DNA of 64,000 bases from 2-02-FULL-47-50 sp964479045 (GCA_964479045.1 CAYZJI010000012.1:1-64000), one strand, 5' to 3'. Shown: positions 44,125 through 52,463, counted from the first letter of the stretch. Notes: a model not told the origin generated them from the sequence alone. Translations and numbers: made by a program.

Positions 44125-44379
44125 ATGACCAATTTCTGGAAATTACATGCATTTACGCTGGCTACAACGTTTGGTGTGGCATATGCCCTGTGCGCCATTT
44201 TTGATACGTTGTTTCCCCCTTATGGACTCCTTACAGGCCTTGCGTCGGTCAGTCCATGGCCGGTCTATGGAAGTCTCCTGGGATTTCTGTCTGGATTTTC
44301 AATGTTTATCGTTGCCGGTTTTGTGCTCGGCGCAGTTTACGGAATCGCATGGGGATTCTGGGGCAAGAAATTGTCATGA
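44125..44379 (+). CDS. DUF5676-like small membrane protein
   Basis: 84 residues with two membrane helices joined by a Pro/Tyr-rich loop (TLFPPYGLLTG; SPWPVYGSLLGF). This resembles DUF5676 membrane proteins. A strong GAAGGAG site precedes the ATG at 44125. It sits between the FNR-preceded gene and the copper ATPase; the function is unknown. Confidence 0.75.
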   Translation: MTNFWKLHAFTLATTFGVAYALCAIFDTLFPPYGLLTGLASVSPWPVYGSLLGFLSGFSMFIVAGFVLGAVYGIAWGFWGKKLS

Positions 44380-44521
44380 GCATAAACATAAACAAATTCA
44401 TCCAGTAGTCACTCTTTAATATGGAAAATATTGTTTGGCGTTTATCTGTACATGCTTGTTGTATGCAATGTAAATAGTTTTTATATATTGATGTTTATCT
44501 GAATCCGAGAGGCAAAATAAT

Positions 44522-46852
44522 ATGGAAATAGATCCGGTTTGTGGAATGCAGGTGGACGAAAAACAGTCTGCCGGCAAAGCTGAATATAACAATCAGACTT
44601 ATTATTTTTGCTCTGCCGATTGCAAGATTAAATTTCAGATGGAACCTGCAAGATTTGTTAAGGATCCATCAAAACAAACAGCTGTGCCTCCTGTGCATAA
44701 AGGGGCGATGCATGAACCACCTGTGCACGCCCGCGGCGCGAAGGATCTTGCCAAGGATCCCATCTGCGGCATGATGGTTAACAAAGCTACATCGTTGCGT
44801 ACTGAACGGGGTGGAAGAACGTATTACTTCTGCAGCACAGGATGCCAGCGCACCTTCGAGTCGCCTGAGCAGGAACTCAAATCAATGAAAACGCGCGTTG
44901 CTATTGCGCTGACTGGCGTATTGGCACTGGCCGTTATGCGTGCAGGTGCATTTATTGCCTTAGCGACCGGCGCAACGATTGTCACGTGGGTGCCTATTCC
45001 TCAGTTACCTTGGTTCACCTGGGGGATGTGGCTTTTTATCCTCGTTACGCCGGTGCAGTTTATCGGTGGCTGGGGTTTTTATGTCGGCGCATGGAATGCT
45101 GTTCGTACGCGCAGTATTAATATGGATTTTCTGATCGCGCTCGGAACTTCTGTTGCCTACTTTTACAGCGTTGCAGTGCTGTTTTTCCCCGAGGGTCTTC
45201 CAGTCAAGGTTGAAGAGCGGGATGTGTATTTCGAAGTTTCTGCGGTAATTATTGCGTTCGTTCTGCTTGGTAAATACATGGAAGAGATAATCAAGACACG
45301 TTCCTCGGCAGCAGTCAGAAAGTTGCTCGATCTCAAGCCGGCTACGGCCAGTGTGGTGCGAAATGGTGTCGAAATGGAAGTGCCGGCGGAGAGTGTGATG
45401 GTAGATGAAATTTGTATCGTACGGCCTGGCCAGAAATTGCCTACTGACGGTGTTGTGCTTGAAGGTACTTCTTCGGTGGACGAATCCATGTTGACGGGTG
45501 AATCAATGCCAGTTGGAAAATCACCTGAATCACAGGTTATTGGCGGCACCATCAACCGCAGTGGTATGTTGCGTATACGGGCAACGCGCGTAGGCGCAGA
45601 TACTGCTCTGGCACAAATCATTCGCATGGTCGAGGAAGCGCAAAGTTCAACTGCGCAAATTCAGCGTATAGCAGATCAGGTCACGGGCTATTTTGTGCCG
45701 GCGGTAGTTGCCGTTGCATTACTTGCTTTTTTCGGATGGTGGCTTGCAGGAAACTTCCCGCAAGGGTTGCTTGCATTTATTGCAGTCCTGATTATCGCTT
45801 GTCCCTGCGCACTTGGTGTGGCGACTCCGGCAGCCCTTATGGTCGGTGTAGGCAAAGGAGCTGAAGCAGGAATTCTGATTCGTGGTGCAGAGATACTCGA
45901 GCGTGCGCAAAAACTTACAACAGTGGTATTCGACAAAACCGGCACGCTTACACGTGGAGAACCTAATATTACGGATGTGATCCCTTTCGCAGGAACGGAT
46001 GAAAATACCGTGTTGCGTGTTGCAGCTAGCGTAGAAGTCGGATCAGAGCATCCATTGGGTGAAGCGATTGTACGTGGTGCCAGGCACAGGGGCCTGAATC
46101 TTGGCAAGGTGGAGAAATTCGAAGCTGTTGCAGGGCATGGCATCAAGGGCAAACTGGATGGTGTATCTGTCCTGCTTGGAAATCGAAGACACCTGAAAAA
46201 GGAAGGTGTCGATCCCGCATCTGCTGAAGAAACCATGGTACGTCTCGAATCAGAAGGCAAAACAGCCATGCTGGTAGCATCAAACAATTCTCTCATCGGC
46301 ATTATCGCAGTTGCCGATACGCTTAAGCCCGAAGCAAAGGAGGCAATAGCGGCACTCAGGTCTGAAGAAATTGAAGTTGTGATGTTGACCGGAGATAACC
46401 GGCTTACCGCAAACGCAATTGGCCAAGAACTTGGAATCACACGTGTGATCGCAGAGGTCTTGCCTTCTGATAAAGTTGCTGTGATTCAGGATTTACAGAA
46501 GGGCGGCAATGCTGTTGCCATGGTGGGCGATGGGGTTAACGATGCGCCTGCGCTGGCTACAGCACAGATTGGTATCGCCATTGGTTCGGGTTCAGATGTG
46601 GCAAAAGAGACTGGCGGTATCATTCTGGTACGTAATGATGTACGTGACGTCGTTACGGCAATCCGGCTTTCGCGCGCTACGATGCGAAAGATCAAGCAGA
46701 ACCTGTTCTGGGCATTCATCTACAATATTATCGGGATTCCTATAGCTGCTTTAGGTTTTCTCAATCCGATAATCGCCGCAGCAGCGATGGCGCTCAGCTC
46801 GCTATCAGTAATAGTAAATTCGGCATTGTTAAAGGGGATGAAACTCGCGTAA
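44522..46852 (+). CDS. copA: Cu(I) P1B-type ATPase with two N-terminal YHS domains
   Basis: 776 residues. Two YHS domains come first (DPVCGMQVD at 4-12 with CSADC; DPICGMMVN about 79 with CSTGC), in place of the usual HMA domains. Eight membrane helices follow. Key motifs are CPC at 427-429, DKTGT with phosphoacceptor Asp471, SEHPLGEAIV, and the last-helix MALSSLSVIVNS, which together mark the copper (P1B-1) class. It pumps Cu(I) from the cytosol. The gene is downstream of merR and two small membrane genes. Confidence 0.93.
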   Translation: MEIDPVCGMQVDEKQSAGKAEYNNQTYYFCSADCKIKFQMEPARFVKDPSKQTAVPPVHKGAMHEPPVHARGAKDLAKDPICGMMVNKATSLRTERGGRTYYFCSTGCQRTFESPEQELKSMKTRVAIALTGVLALAVMRAGAFIALATGATIVTWVPIPQLPWFTWGMWLFILVTPVQFIGGWGFYVGAWNAVRTRSINMDFLIALGTSVAYFYSVAVLFFPEGLPVKVEERDVYFEVSAVIIAFVLLGKYMEEIIKTRSSAAVRKLLDLKPATASVVRNGVEMEVPAESVMVDEICIVRPGQKLPTDGVVLEGTSSVDESMLTGESMPVGKSPESQVIGGTINRSGMLRIRATRVGADTALAQIIRMVEEAQSSTAQIQRIADQVTGYFVPAVVAVALLAFFGWWLAGNFPQGLLAFIAVLIIACPCALGVATPAALMVGVGKGAEAGILIRGAEILERAQKLTTVVFDKTGTLTRGEPNITDVIPFAGTDENTVLRVAASVEVGSEHPLGEAIVRGARHRGLNLGKVEKFEAVAGHGIKGKLDGVSVLLGNRRHLKKEGVDPASAEETMVRLESEGKTAMLVASNNSLIGIIAVADTLKPEAKEAIAALRSEEIEVVMLTGDNRLTANAIGQELGITRVIAEVLPSDKVAVIQDLQKGGNAVAMVGDGVNDAPALATAQIGIAIGSGSDVAKETGGIILVRNDVRDVVTAIRLSRATMRKIKQNLFWAFIYNIIGIPIAALGFLNPIIAAAAMALSSLSVIVNSALLKGMKLA

Positions 46853-46890
46853 TCATAAATCCATTGTCAATCTGAAGAGGCAAACTGATT

Positions 46891-47193
46891 ATGTCACATC
46901 AACATATGGGTAACAGATATTCGGGCTTTCGTAATCTTATTCCCTGGATTTTTCTAGGGATCATTCTTTTCTTTCTATTAGTGGAACACCGGGCACATTT
47001 ATATGGAGTACTGCCATATCTTTTGTTATTAGCCTGTCCGCTGATGCATCTGTTTCATGGGCATGGCGGCCATGGCGGGCATGGTCAGCATCATGAGAAT
47101 GATGATGGAAATATGAAACGCAAACACAGTGGCGGTTGCTGTGGCGGCGGCAGCGATGAGGAAAATTCCAGAACAGGGGAGGAGAAGCCATGA
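46891..47193 (+). CDS. DUF2933-type membrane protein with Gly/His tail
   Basis: 100 residues. Two hydrophobic segments (about 16-31 and 38-52) precede PLMHLFHGHGGHGGHGQHH, then a CCGGG and acidic tail. DUF2933 proteins have this PLMHLF and GHGGH signature and occur in copper clusters. The His and Cys clusters suggest metal binding. The stop overlaps the next gene by 4 bp. Confidence 0.8.
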   Translation: MSHQHMGNRYSGFRNLIPWIFLGIILFFLLVEHRAHLYGVLPYLLLLACPLMHLFHGHGGHGGHGQHHENDDGNMKRKHSGGCCGGGSDEENSRTGEEKP

Positions 47194-47846
47194 CACATGA
47201 ACCAGCATATGGGTTATGGAGTCTGGTAATTATTAACTCGCTGGTTTTTATTATCTTCGCGTTCAGTTTTGCCAAGCCAAAGACCAATATGGACTGGCGA
47301 TCTCTCGGAGTTTTTTCCGCTTTTATTGTTGCCTTGTTTACCGAGATGTATGGATTTCCTTTATCGATCTATTTACTTTCCGGATGGCTTGCCAAAAATT
47401 ATCCGGATGTTGATTTTTTCTCCCACGAAAGCGGCCATCTGTGGCATACCTTGCTGCGTATGGAAGGCGATGCCCATTATGATTTCCTGCATATTCTGAG
47501 CAATGTTTTGATTTTAGGCGGTTTCTGGCTGCTTGCCAGTGCCTGGAATGTGCTGTACAACGCGCAACAGACAGCCACACTGGCGACAACAGGCGCATAC
47601 CGTTATGTGCGTCATCCGCAATATCTTGCCTTTATCATAATAATGCTCGGTTTTCTTTTGCAGTGGCCGACGTTGCCTACGTTAATCATGTTTCCCATAC
47701 TGGTTTATTTTTATATGCGGCTGGCGAAGCAGGAAGAGGATGCAGCACTTGCCCAGTTTGGAGATGTATATCAGGAATATATGCGGCGAACTCCCGCGTT
47801 TATTCCGGCTATAAATGAATTGCTTCTGAAAAGGAATCAGATGTAA
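47190..47846 (+). CDS. Isoprenylcysteine methyltransferase-like (ICMT/NnrU-type) membrane protein
   Basis: 218 residues with about five membrane helices. The C-terminal part has the family motif GAYRYVRHPQYLAFIIIMLGF and an E-rich helix (KQEEDAALAQFG), which form the SAM-binding site of ICMT/PEMT-like membrane methyltransferases. The substrate is unknown; bacterial members may methylate lipids or small molecules. ATGA overlap with the DUF2933 gene places it in the copper operon. Confidence 0.82.
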   Translation: MTHEPAYGLWSLVIINSLVFIIFAFSFAKPKTNMDWRSLGVFSAFIVALFTEMYGFPLSIYLLSGWLAKNYPDVDFFSHESGHLWHTLLRMEGDAHYDFLHILSNVLILGGFWLLASAWNVLYNAQQTATLATTGAYRYVRHPQYLAFIIIMLGFLLQWPTLPTLIMFPILVYFYMRLAKQEEDAALAQFGDVYQEYMRRTPAFIPAINELLLKRNQM

Positions 47847-47853
47847 TAATTAA

Positions 47854-48549
47854 ATGATTTCAGATGAATATATCTGGATTGGCTGGTCATTGGCATTTCT
47901 CGTGCCGTGGTTGTTTCTGTATTTTCTGTACCCGGTTCACAGAAAAGCAATGTTGTGGTCCAGTCTGTTTACCATGCTATTTGGCATTTCAGAACCATTG
48001 TTTGTTCCGGAATACTGGTCGCCACCCAGTTTGTTTGATTTGGCACTGAGAACAGGTTTTGATATTGAAAGTTTTATTTTTTGTTATGGTATCGGCGGAG
48101 TAGGCGCAGTATTGTATAACGTTATAACAGGTTCAGTAATTGAACCAGTGCCTGTATCATATCGCCACTCTGGATTGCACAAATATCATAAGCTTGCACT
48201 CGCAGCGCCATTTATAATTTTTCTGCCATTCTATTTTTTGCCCTGGAATCCAATTTATCCGGCATTTGTTGCAATGATTACCGGAGCAATTGCAACAATA
48301 TTATGCCGCCCTGATCTAAAAACCAAAACGTGGATTGGTGGCTTGCTGTTTCTTGGATACTACTGGATATATATTCTGGGTCTTGATTTTCTGTCTCCAG
48401 GGTATATAGAGCGTGTCTGGAATCTGGATGCATTATCCGGTGTGATGATATTTAATATACCTTTGGAGGAGCTGGTATTTGCATTTGCTTTTGGAATGTA
48501 TTGGGCTGGAGTATATGAACATTTCAATTGGTTCAGAGATTCAAAATAA
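47854..48549 (+). CDS. Lycopene cyclase-domain-like membrane protein
   Basis: 231 residues with about seven membrane helices. PEYWSPPSLFDL, FDIESFIFCYGIGG and the late IPLEELVFAFAFGMYW match the CarR/CrtY-type lycopene cyclase domain family, where the PxEE-like motif is thought to be catalytic. No carotenoid genes are in the window. It begins 7 bp after the ICMT-like gene in the copper cluster. It may act on a lipid or isoprenoid other than lycopene. Confidence 0.75.
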   Translation: MISDEYIWIGWSLAFLVPWLFLYFLYPVHRKAMLWSSLFTMLFGISEPLFVPEYWSPPSLFDLALRTGFDIESFIFCYGIGGVGAVLYNVITGSVIEPVPVSYRHSGLHKYHKLALAAPFIIFLPFYFLPWNPIYPAFVAMITGAIATILCRPDLKTKTWIGGLLFLGYYWIYILGLDFLSPGYIERVWNLDALSGVMIFNIPLEELVFAFAFGMYWAGVYEHFNWFRDSK

Positions 48550-48578
48550 CAATAATATATTGCTGAAATAAATATAAA

Positions 48579-49940
48579 ATGAAACTGACATTTCTGGGTG
48601 CCGCGGAAACGGTGACTGGTTCACGTTTCCTGCTGGAAACGGCAAACAACAAACATCTGCTCATAGACTGCGGATTGTTTCAGGGGCTGAAAAAACTGAG
48701 GGATCTCAACTGGAAGGCATTCCCGGTCAAGCCCGCCAGTATTGACGCCGTCGTTCTGACGCATGCGCATATTGATCATAGTGGTTACATACCACTGCTG
48801 TTTAAAAATGGATTCCGGGGCAAGGTGTATTGCACCCCGGCCACGCTGGATCTGTGCAGAATATTGCTGCCGGATTCCGGGCATCTGCATGAAGAAGAAG
48901 CAAAATATGCCAACCGGCATGGTTTCAGCAAACATCATCCCGCATTGCCGTTGTATACGCGTGAAGATGCGGAGCGCTGCCTCAGCAGTTTTGAAACCAT
49001 TCCGTACAAAATACAATTTAATCCGGTGCCAGGTGTTAATGTGCAATTTATCTCATCAGGCCACATTCTGGGTGCAGCCTGTATACAACTTACAGCAGGT
49101 AATAAAACTGTCGTATTTTCCGGAGACGTGGGCCGGCCCGTCGATCCGGTGATGCACCCTCCAGAAATGATTGAACGGGCAGACTATCTGGTGGTTGAAT
49201 CTACTTATGGTGATCGATTGCATCCAAAGCAGAGTCCAAAACATCTGTTGGAGCGTGCCATCAGTAATACCTTAAAAAAAGGCGGTACCGTGCTGATCCC
49301 GAGTTTTGCTGTTGGCCGGGCCCAAACCGTGTTGCATCTGATTACGGAATTGACCGCCGAAGGCAAGATTCCGAGAGTACCGGTCTATCTCGACAGTCCG
49401 ATGGCAATCGATGCCACAGAAATTTTCTACCGTTATCATCAGGAACACCGGTTGTCTATGAGCGCCTGTAAAGCGATGGCCAAACGGGTCACCTGTACCC
49501 ATACAGTAGAGGAATCCAAGGCCATCAGTATGCGCAATGGTCCAAAAATTATTATTTCTGCCAGCGGTATGTTGACCGGTGGCCGCATATTGCATCATCT
49601 GAAACTGTATCTGCAACATCGTAATAACTGTGTGATATTTGCCGGTTATCAGGCGGCTGGTACGCGCGGTGCAGCCATGCTGGCGGGTGCAGATACGATC
49701 AAGATTCATGGCCAGTACATTCCGGTACGCGCCCGGACAGTATTTATCGATGGTTTGTCCGGGCATGCCGATTACAATGAGATGATTGCCTGGCTATCGG
49801 GCATTAAAATACCTCCGAAGCAAACCTTTATTGTGCACGGTGAGCCCCAGAGCCAGGATGCTTTCCGGCGGACAGTGCATGATCGACTGGGATGGGAGGT
49901 TATAATTCCGGGGTATGGAGATACCTTTGAACTGAACTGA
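48579..49940 (+). CDS. MBL-fold/beta-CASP metallo-hydrolase (RNA-nuclease type)
   Basis: 453 residues. The zinc motif THAHIDHSGYIPLL (about 61-74) is followed by the beta-CASP domain (PSFAVGRAQTVL) and an RMMBL tail with GLSGHAD and HGEPQSQDAFR. These are the motifs of CPSF73/Int11-like and bacterial beta-CASP exo- or endonucleases. It probably cleaves RNA. It ends the rightward block, about 30 bp after the lycopene-cyclase-like gene, and may or may not belong to that operon. Confidence 0.88.
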   Translation: MKLTFLGAAETVTGSRFLLETANNKHLLIDCGLFQGLKKLRDLNWKAFPVKPASIDAVVLTHAHIDHSGYIPLLFKNGFRGKVYCTPATLDLCRILLPDSGHLHEEEAKYANRHGFSKHHPALPLYTREDAERCLSSFETIPYKIQFNPVPGVNVQFISSGHILGAACIQLTAGNKTVVFSGDVGRPVDPVMHPPEMIERADYLVVESTYGDRLHPKQSPKHLLERAISNTLKKGGTVLIPSFAVGRAQTVLHLITELTAEGKIPRVPVYLDSPMAIDATEIFYRYHQEHRLSMSACKAMAKRVTCTHTVEESKAISMRNGPKIIISASGMLTGGRILHHLKLYLQHRNNCVIFAGYQAAGTRGAAMLAGADTIKIHGQYIPVRARTVFIDGLSGHADYNEMIAWLSGIKIPPKQTFIVHGEPQSQDAFRRTVHDRLGWEVIIPGYGDTFELN

Positions 49941-50042
49941 ATCGTTCAGAAAATCATGGTGTTGCTGGAATCCAGTGGTTATGAGGAATTAAACGGTCTG
50001 TGACCAGTCAAAGTCTTCACGCTTGCATGAGAAATAACGCCC

Positions 50043-50672
50043 ATGACTGTCTATAAAATTTTCTATTTTCCGCTACTCCTGACAATAATCACGTTAATAA
50101 CAGGCTGCGCTGCCAATCTAACTCCCATTGAAGTTTCAGATCAGTTCTGGTCAGCAGTTAAAAGCAAGGACAACCGCAGCATCAAAAAATATATCGTTGC
50201 CGGAACCGGAAACCCTGATGATTCTCTCGCCGATCTTCTGGACATTAAAAATTATACATTAGGGCGCACAGTCATGGATCAGAATCAGGCCTGGGTGGAT
50301 ACCACTGTCGAAATATCGGGGACCGACTCATTCGATGTTCCAATCAAGACAGTGTTATTACAGGAAAATAACCAGTGGAAAGTGGATTATGCGGCAACAG
50401 TCGCGCCAATATCCGGCAGCAGCGACATTGCCCGGGTACTGGGCAGTTTGAATGATCTCGGTATACAGTTTGCAGATAAATTAAATCATTCCCTGGGTGA
50501 GATGCAAAAGGCGCTGCCGGAAGTACAACGGGAAATTGAGAAGATTGAAGAAACCATGAAACAGAAGTTGCCTGAATTACAGCAGCGCATGGATGAACTG
50601 ATGCAGCAACTTGAGGAAGCATTAGGTAATCAACATCCGTCCCGACCCGTCCCTCGTTCCAGAGAAATCTGA
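50043..50672 (+). CDS. Putative lipoprotein with NTF2-like and coiled-coil parts
   Basis: 209 residues with a lipoprotein signal (lipobox LITGC near 20-24). The middle (SDQFWSAVKSKDNRSIKKYI to NNQWKVDYA) resembles the DUF4878/NTF2-like fold. The last third is a charged coiled coil (about 150-195). The envelope role is unknown. Its neighbour at 50763 also encodes an envelope protein. Confidence 0.7.
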   Translation: MTVYKIFYFPLLLTIITLITGCAANLTPIEVSDQFWSAVKSKDNRSIKKYIVAGTGNPDDSLADLLDIKNYTLGRTVMDQNQAWVDTTVEISGTDSFDVPIKTVLLQENNQWKVDYAATVAPISGSSDIARVLGSLNDLGIQFADKLNHSLGEMQKALPEVQREIEKIEETMKQKLPELQQRMDELMQQLEEALGNQHPSRPVPRSREI

Positions 50673-50762
50673 TGGATTTTTCGGACCATCCTTATCCGGA
50701 TTGACTTTAAGCCGGACTAGGCATTAAATGGAACCATGGTTTATCCGGGGAGGGATAGCTCC

Positions 50763-51311
50763 ATGCGCACACTTTTCATCCTGCTGTTTCTGTCAGCGAT
50801 TTCATTTAATGTTCATGCAGTTGAACCTGTCGATGAACAGCAACTCATGCTCTATTATGAAATACCAATTGGTGCAGGCGATAAAAAACATGACAAGCAC
50901 CAGTTTGGCTTGCGTCTGGATAACACCAATCACGAGCCGGGCGCGGATGTGCATATCAATGAACTTTACAGAAAAAACGGTGCTCTTGATTTTCGCATGG
51001 GCTATGACGGTGTTGAATCAATCAAGGTGCATGGAGTTGATTACACATCCTACCTGATTGCGAAAGCGGCAGCCGGAGAAGGAGAGGAAGCAGTTGAAGA
51101 GCCTGCTGTCGAAGAAGTTCCTGCGGAAGCGGCCCCTGCAGATACAGCGGCACCGGAAGCAGAGGCCGCACCGGCTGAAGCTGAAGCAGCAGATACTGCC
51201 CCTGCGGAGACAGCGCAGACACCTGCAGAAGATTCATTAAAAGATGTGCCCGTCGGGGTTTACCTGGGAGTTATCCTCGGTGTTTTGATATTTGCCGGAG
51301 CCGGTGGTTAG
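50763..51311 (+). CDS. Membrane protein with Ala/Glu/Pro-rich low-complexity region
   Basis: 182 residues from the ATG at 50763, which follows GGGGAGGGA; an in-frame start at 50736 has no site. A signal peptide ends near VHA. A folded part (about 22-105) precedes an Ala/Glu/Pro-rich stretch (about 108-157), then one C-terminal membrane helix (about 162-180). The low-complexity part may span the periplasm. I do not recognise the family. Confidence 0.7.
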   Translation: MRTLFILLFLSAISFNVHAVEPVDEQQLMLYYEIPIGAGDKKHDKHQFGLRLDNTNHEPGADVHINELYRKNGALDFRMGYDGVESIKVHGVDYTSYLIAKAAAGEGEEAVEEPAVEEVPAEAAPADTAAPEAEAAPAEAEAADTAPAETAQTPAEDSLKDVPVGVYLGVILGVLIFAGAGG

Positions 51312-51389
51312 GATTGAGCCTGTTCTGTTCAGGACCGGCCCACTGTTTTGCCTGACGTAATACTGCAGTTGTCAGGCACTTGCGGTCGG

Positions 51390-51650
51390 TCAGATTCCCA
51401 TATTGCTCAACGTCACCATGATGTCATTCATGATGGCGGTGGCGCGGGGATGTTCCGCCTCAAAGTGTTGAATCGATTCCCTGAGATTGTCGATTAACCC
51501 CTCGTTTTCATCTTCCGGATTGTCAAGTTTGATTTCCAGTTCACTGATAAGCTGGTTCAGACGTGACCTTGATTCTGAATCATCAGAGGCCAGATGATTT
51601 ATTTCATCACGCAGGCGTTCAAGAGAGTCTTGTAGTTTCTTTCTGTACAT
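51390..51650 (-). CDS. DUF4404 family protein
   Basis: 86 residues from the ATG at 51650 (MYRKKLQDSL); the frame is open further to 51710 but runs into the tRNA. It is all-helical and charged, with a coiled-coil start and the conserved FEAEHPRATAIMNDIMVTLSNMGI-like end (HPRATAIMNDI, LSNMGI). Its function is not known. It lies 26 bp downstream of the intron-containing tRNA gene on the same strand. Confidence 0.78.
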   Translation of the reverse strand: MYRKKLQDSLERLRDEINHLASDDSESRSRLNQLISELEIKLDNPEDENEGLIDNLRESIQHFEAEHPRATAIMNDIMVTLSNMGI

Positions 51651-51675
51651 ACTGATTAAAGTTTTAGCACATATT

Positions 51676-51986
51676 TGGTGGGCCCGGTAGGACTTGAACC
51701 TACGACCCATGGATTCTCTTGTCCCAGCATTACTGATGGGGGAGGACTATCTCATCACCCTCAACCGGATTGTTAGGGCGCGGGACGCTCGTGCCTGTTA
51801 TCAAGAACACTGAAGTTCTCAGGTAGTCTCTGCACCTTCCGGAAGTGTACTTCCGGCTTGGCTCAGGATTGCCATCAGTTATACTGATATGGTTTCCCTG
51901 AATTCATCCCGTTCATTTCATATCTTTCGATATGAACGCACCTTCTTTGATGAGTCCACTGCTCTAACCAACTGAGCTACAGGCCC
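51676..51986 (-). tRNA. tRNA-Ile (CAT) split by a group I intron
   Basis: Leftward gene. Exon 1 is 51986-51950 (37 nt: acceptor GGGCCTG, D arm, anticodon stem GTGGA, then CTCAT). Exon 2 is 51715-51676 (40 nt: AA, TCCAT, T arm GTAGG-TTCAAGT-CCTAC, CGGGCCC, A, CCA). Joined, they make a 77-nt cloverleaf with loop CTCATAA and encoded CCA. The acceptor has six Watson-Crick pairs and one T-G pair. The anticodon is CAT; GGGCCTG start and overall body resemble tRNA-Ile2, where C34 is changed to lysidine by TilS, so this is probably the AUA reader. tRNA-Met cannot be excluded. Confidence 0.93.
51716..51949 (-). ncRNA. Group I (IC3-like) self-splicing intron in tRNA-Ile
   Basis: 234 nt with no ORF. 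The intron splits the anticodon loop after the T of CTCAT; exon 1 ends in U and the intron ends in G, the group I rule. Core elements are in order on the minus strand: Q (AATCCTGAGCCAAGCC, 51870-51855), R (GGTGCAGAGACTACC, about 51836-51822) and S (ATAGTCC, 51750-51744). GACTA of R pairs with TAGTC of S to make P7. A hairpin TTCATATC-GAAA-GATATGAA (P2-like) lies near the 5' end. P1 can form between exon ACTCAT and intron GTGCGT with U-G at the splice site. Confidence 0.93.
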
Positions 51987-52047
51987 AAATATTTTTTAAA
52001 TTTTATCAGGTTTTAACACCATGGTTACTAAATATTATTATATAATC

Positions 52048-52071
52048 AGATTATGAAAAATTTCATAATCT
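52048..52071. repeat. Perfect 24-bp inverted repeat before the HNH gene
   Basis: Arms AGATTATGAAA and TTTCATAATCT are separated by AA. It lies 15 bp before the HNH start ATG at 52087, just ahead of its AAAGGA ribosome site, and about 60 bp from the tRNA 5' end. It could be an operator or form an mRNA hairpin that limits HNH translation. Confidence 0.7.
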
Positions 52072-52086
52072 ATAAAGGAATATTGG

Positions 52087-52458
52087 ATGAAAAAATGTGT
52101 AAATTGCCAAAAAGGTCTCCGGGGAAGACAAACCAAATTTTGTTGTCGCAAATGCAAAAACATATACAACAATCTTAATTACCAATCGTATCTTGCACAG
52201 CAAAAACGCGGTAAGGATAGAAAGCTGGAGTTGATAAAACTCAAAGGCGGCAAGTGTGCACGATGTGGATACGATAAGAATTTTTCTGCATTGGAGTTTC
52301 ATCATCCAGCGCCGAATGAAAAGGAATTTCAACTGGATTTGAGGTCGCTTTCCAATCGGAAATGGGACGTAATAATAAATGAAGCAAAGGAGTGCTTGTT
52401 ACTTTGTTCAAATTGTCATGCTGAACTACATCATCCGGAATGCAGGTTAAGAGCATAA
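52087..52458 (+). CDS. Free-standing HNH-nuclease-like protein
   Basis: 123 residues. An N-terminal zinc-finger-like part (KKCVNCQKGLRG, FCCRKC) is followed by the HNH-type core: CARCGYDKN, LEFHHP, then EAKECLLLCSNCHAELHH. The His of FHH, the Asn-like and CxNCH positions are those of HNH nucleases with zinc-binding Cys. The gene starts 100 bp from the intron-containing tRNA on the opposite strand and ends in a hairpin. It may be a mobility or homing-type nuclease; DNA cleavage and a link to the intron are inferred. Confidence 0.8.
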   Translation: MKKCVNCQKGLRGRQTKFCCRKCKNIYNNLNYQSYLAQQKRGKDRKLELIKLKGGKCARCGYDKNFSALEFHHPAPNEKEFQLDLRSLSNRKWDVIINEAKECLLLCSNCHAELHHPECRLRA

Positions 52459-52463
52459 CCTGC
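52442..52463 (+). terminator. Terminator-like hairpin at the HNH stop
   Basis: GCAGGTTA (52442-52449), loop AGAGCA, TAACCTGC (52456-52463), followed by GTTTCTG. The stop codon TAA lies in the stem. The T-run is short, so strength is uncertain. Confidence 0.5.

Noticed and set aside
45688..46440. 250-residue open frame on the minus strand
   Set aside because: Antisense to the copper ATPase with biased composition and no ribosome site.
51676..51986. Interrupted tRNA read as a decayed or chimeric pseudogene
   Set aside because: Both exons join into a perfect cloverleaf and the insert has all group I core elements, so an intron explains it better.
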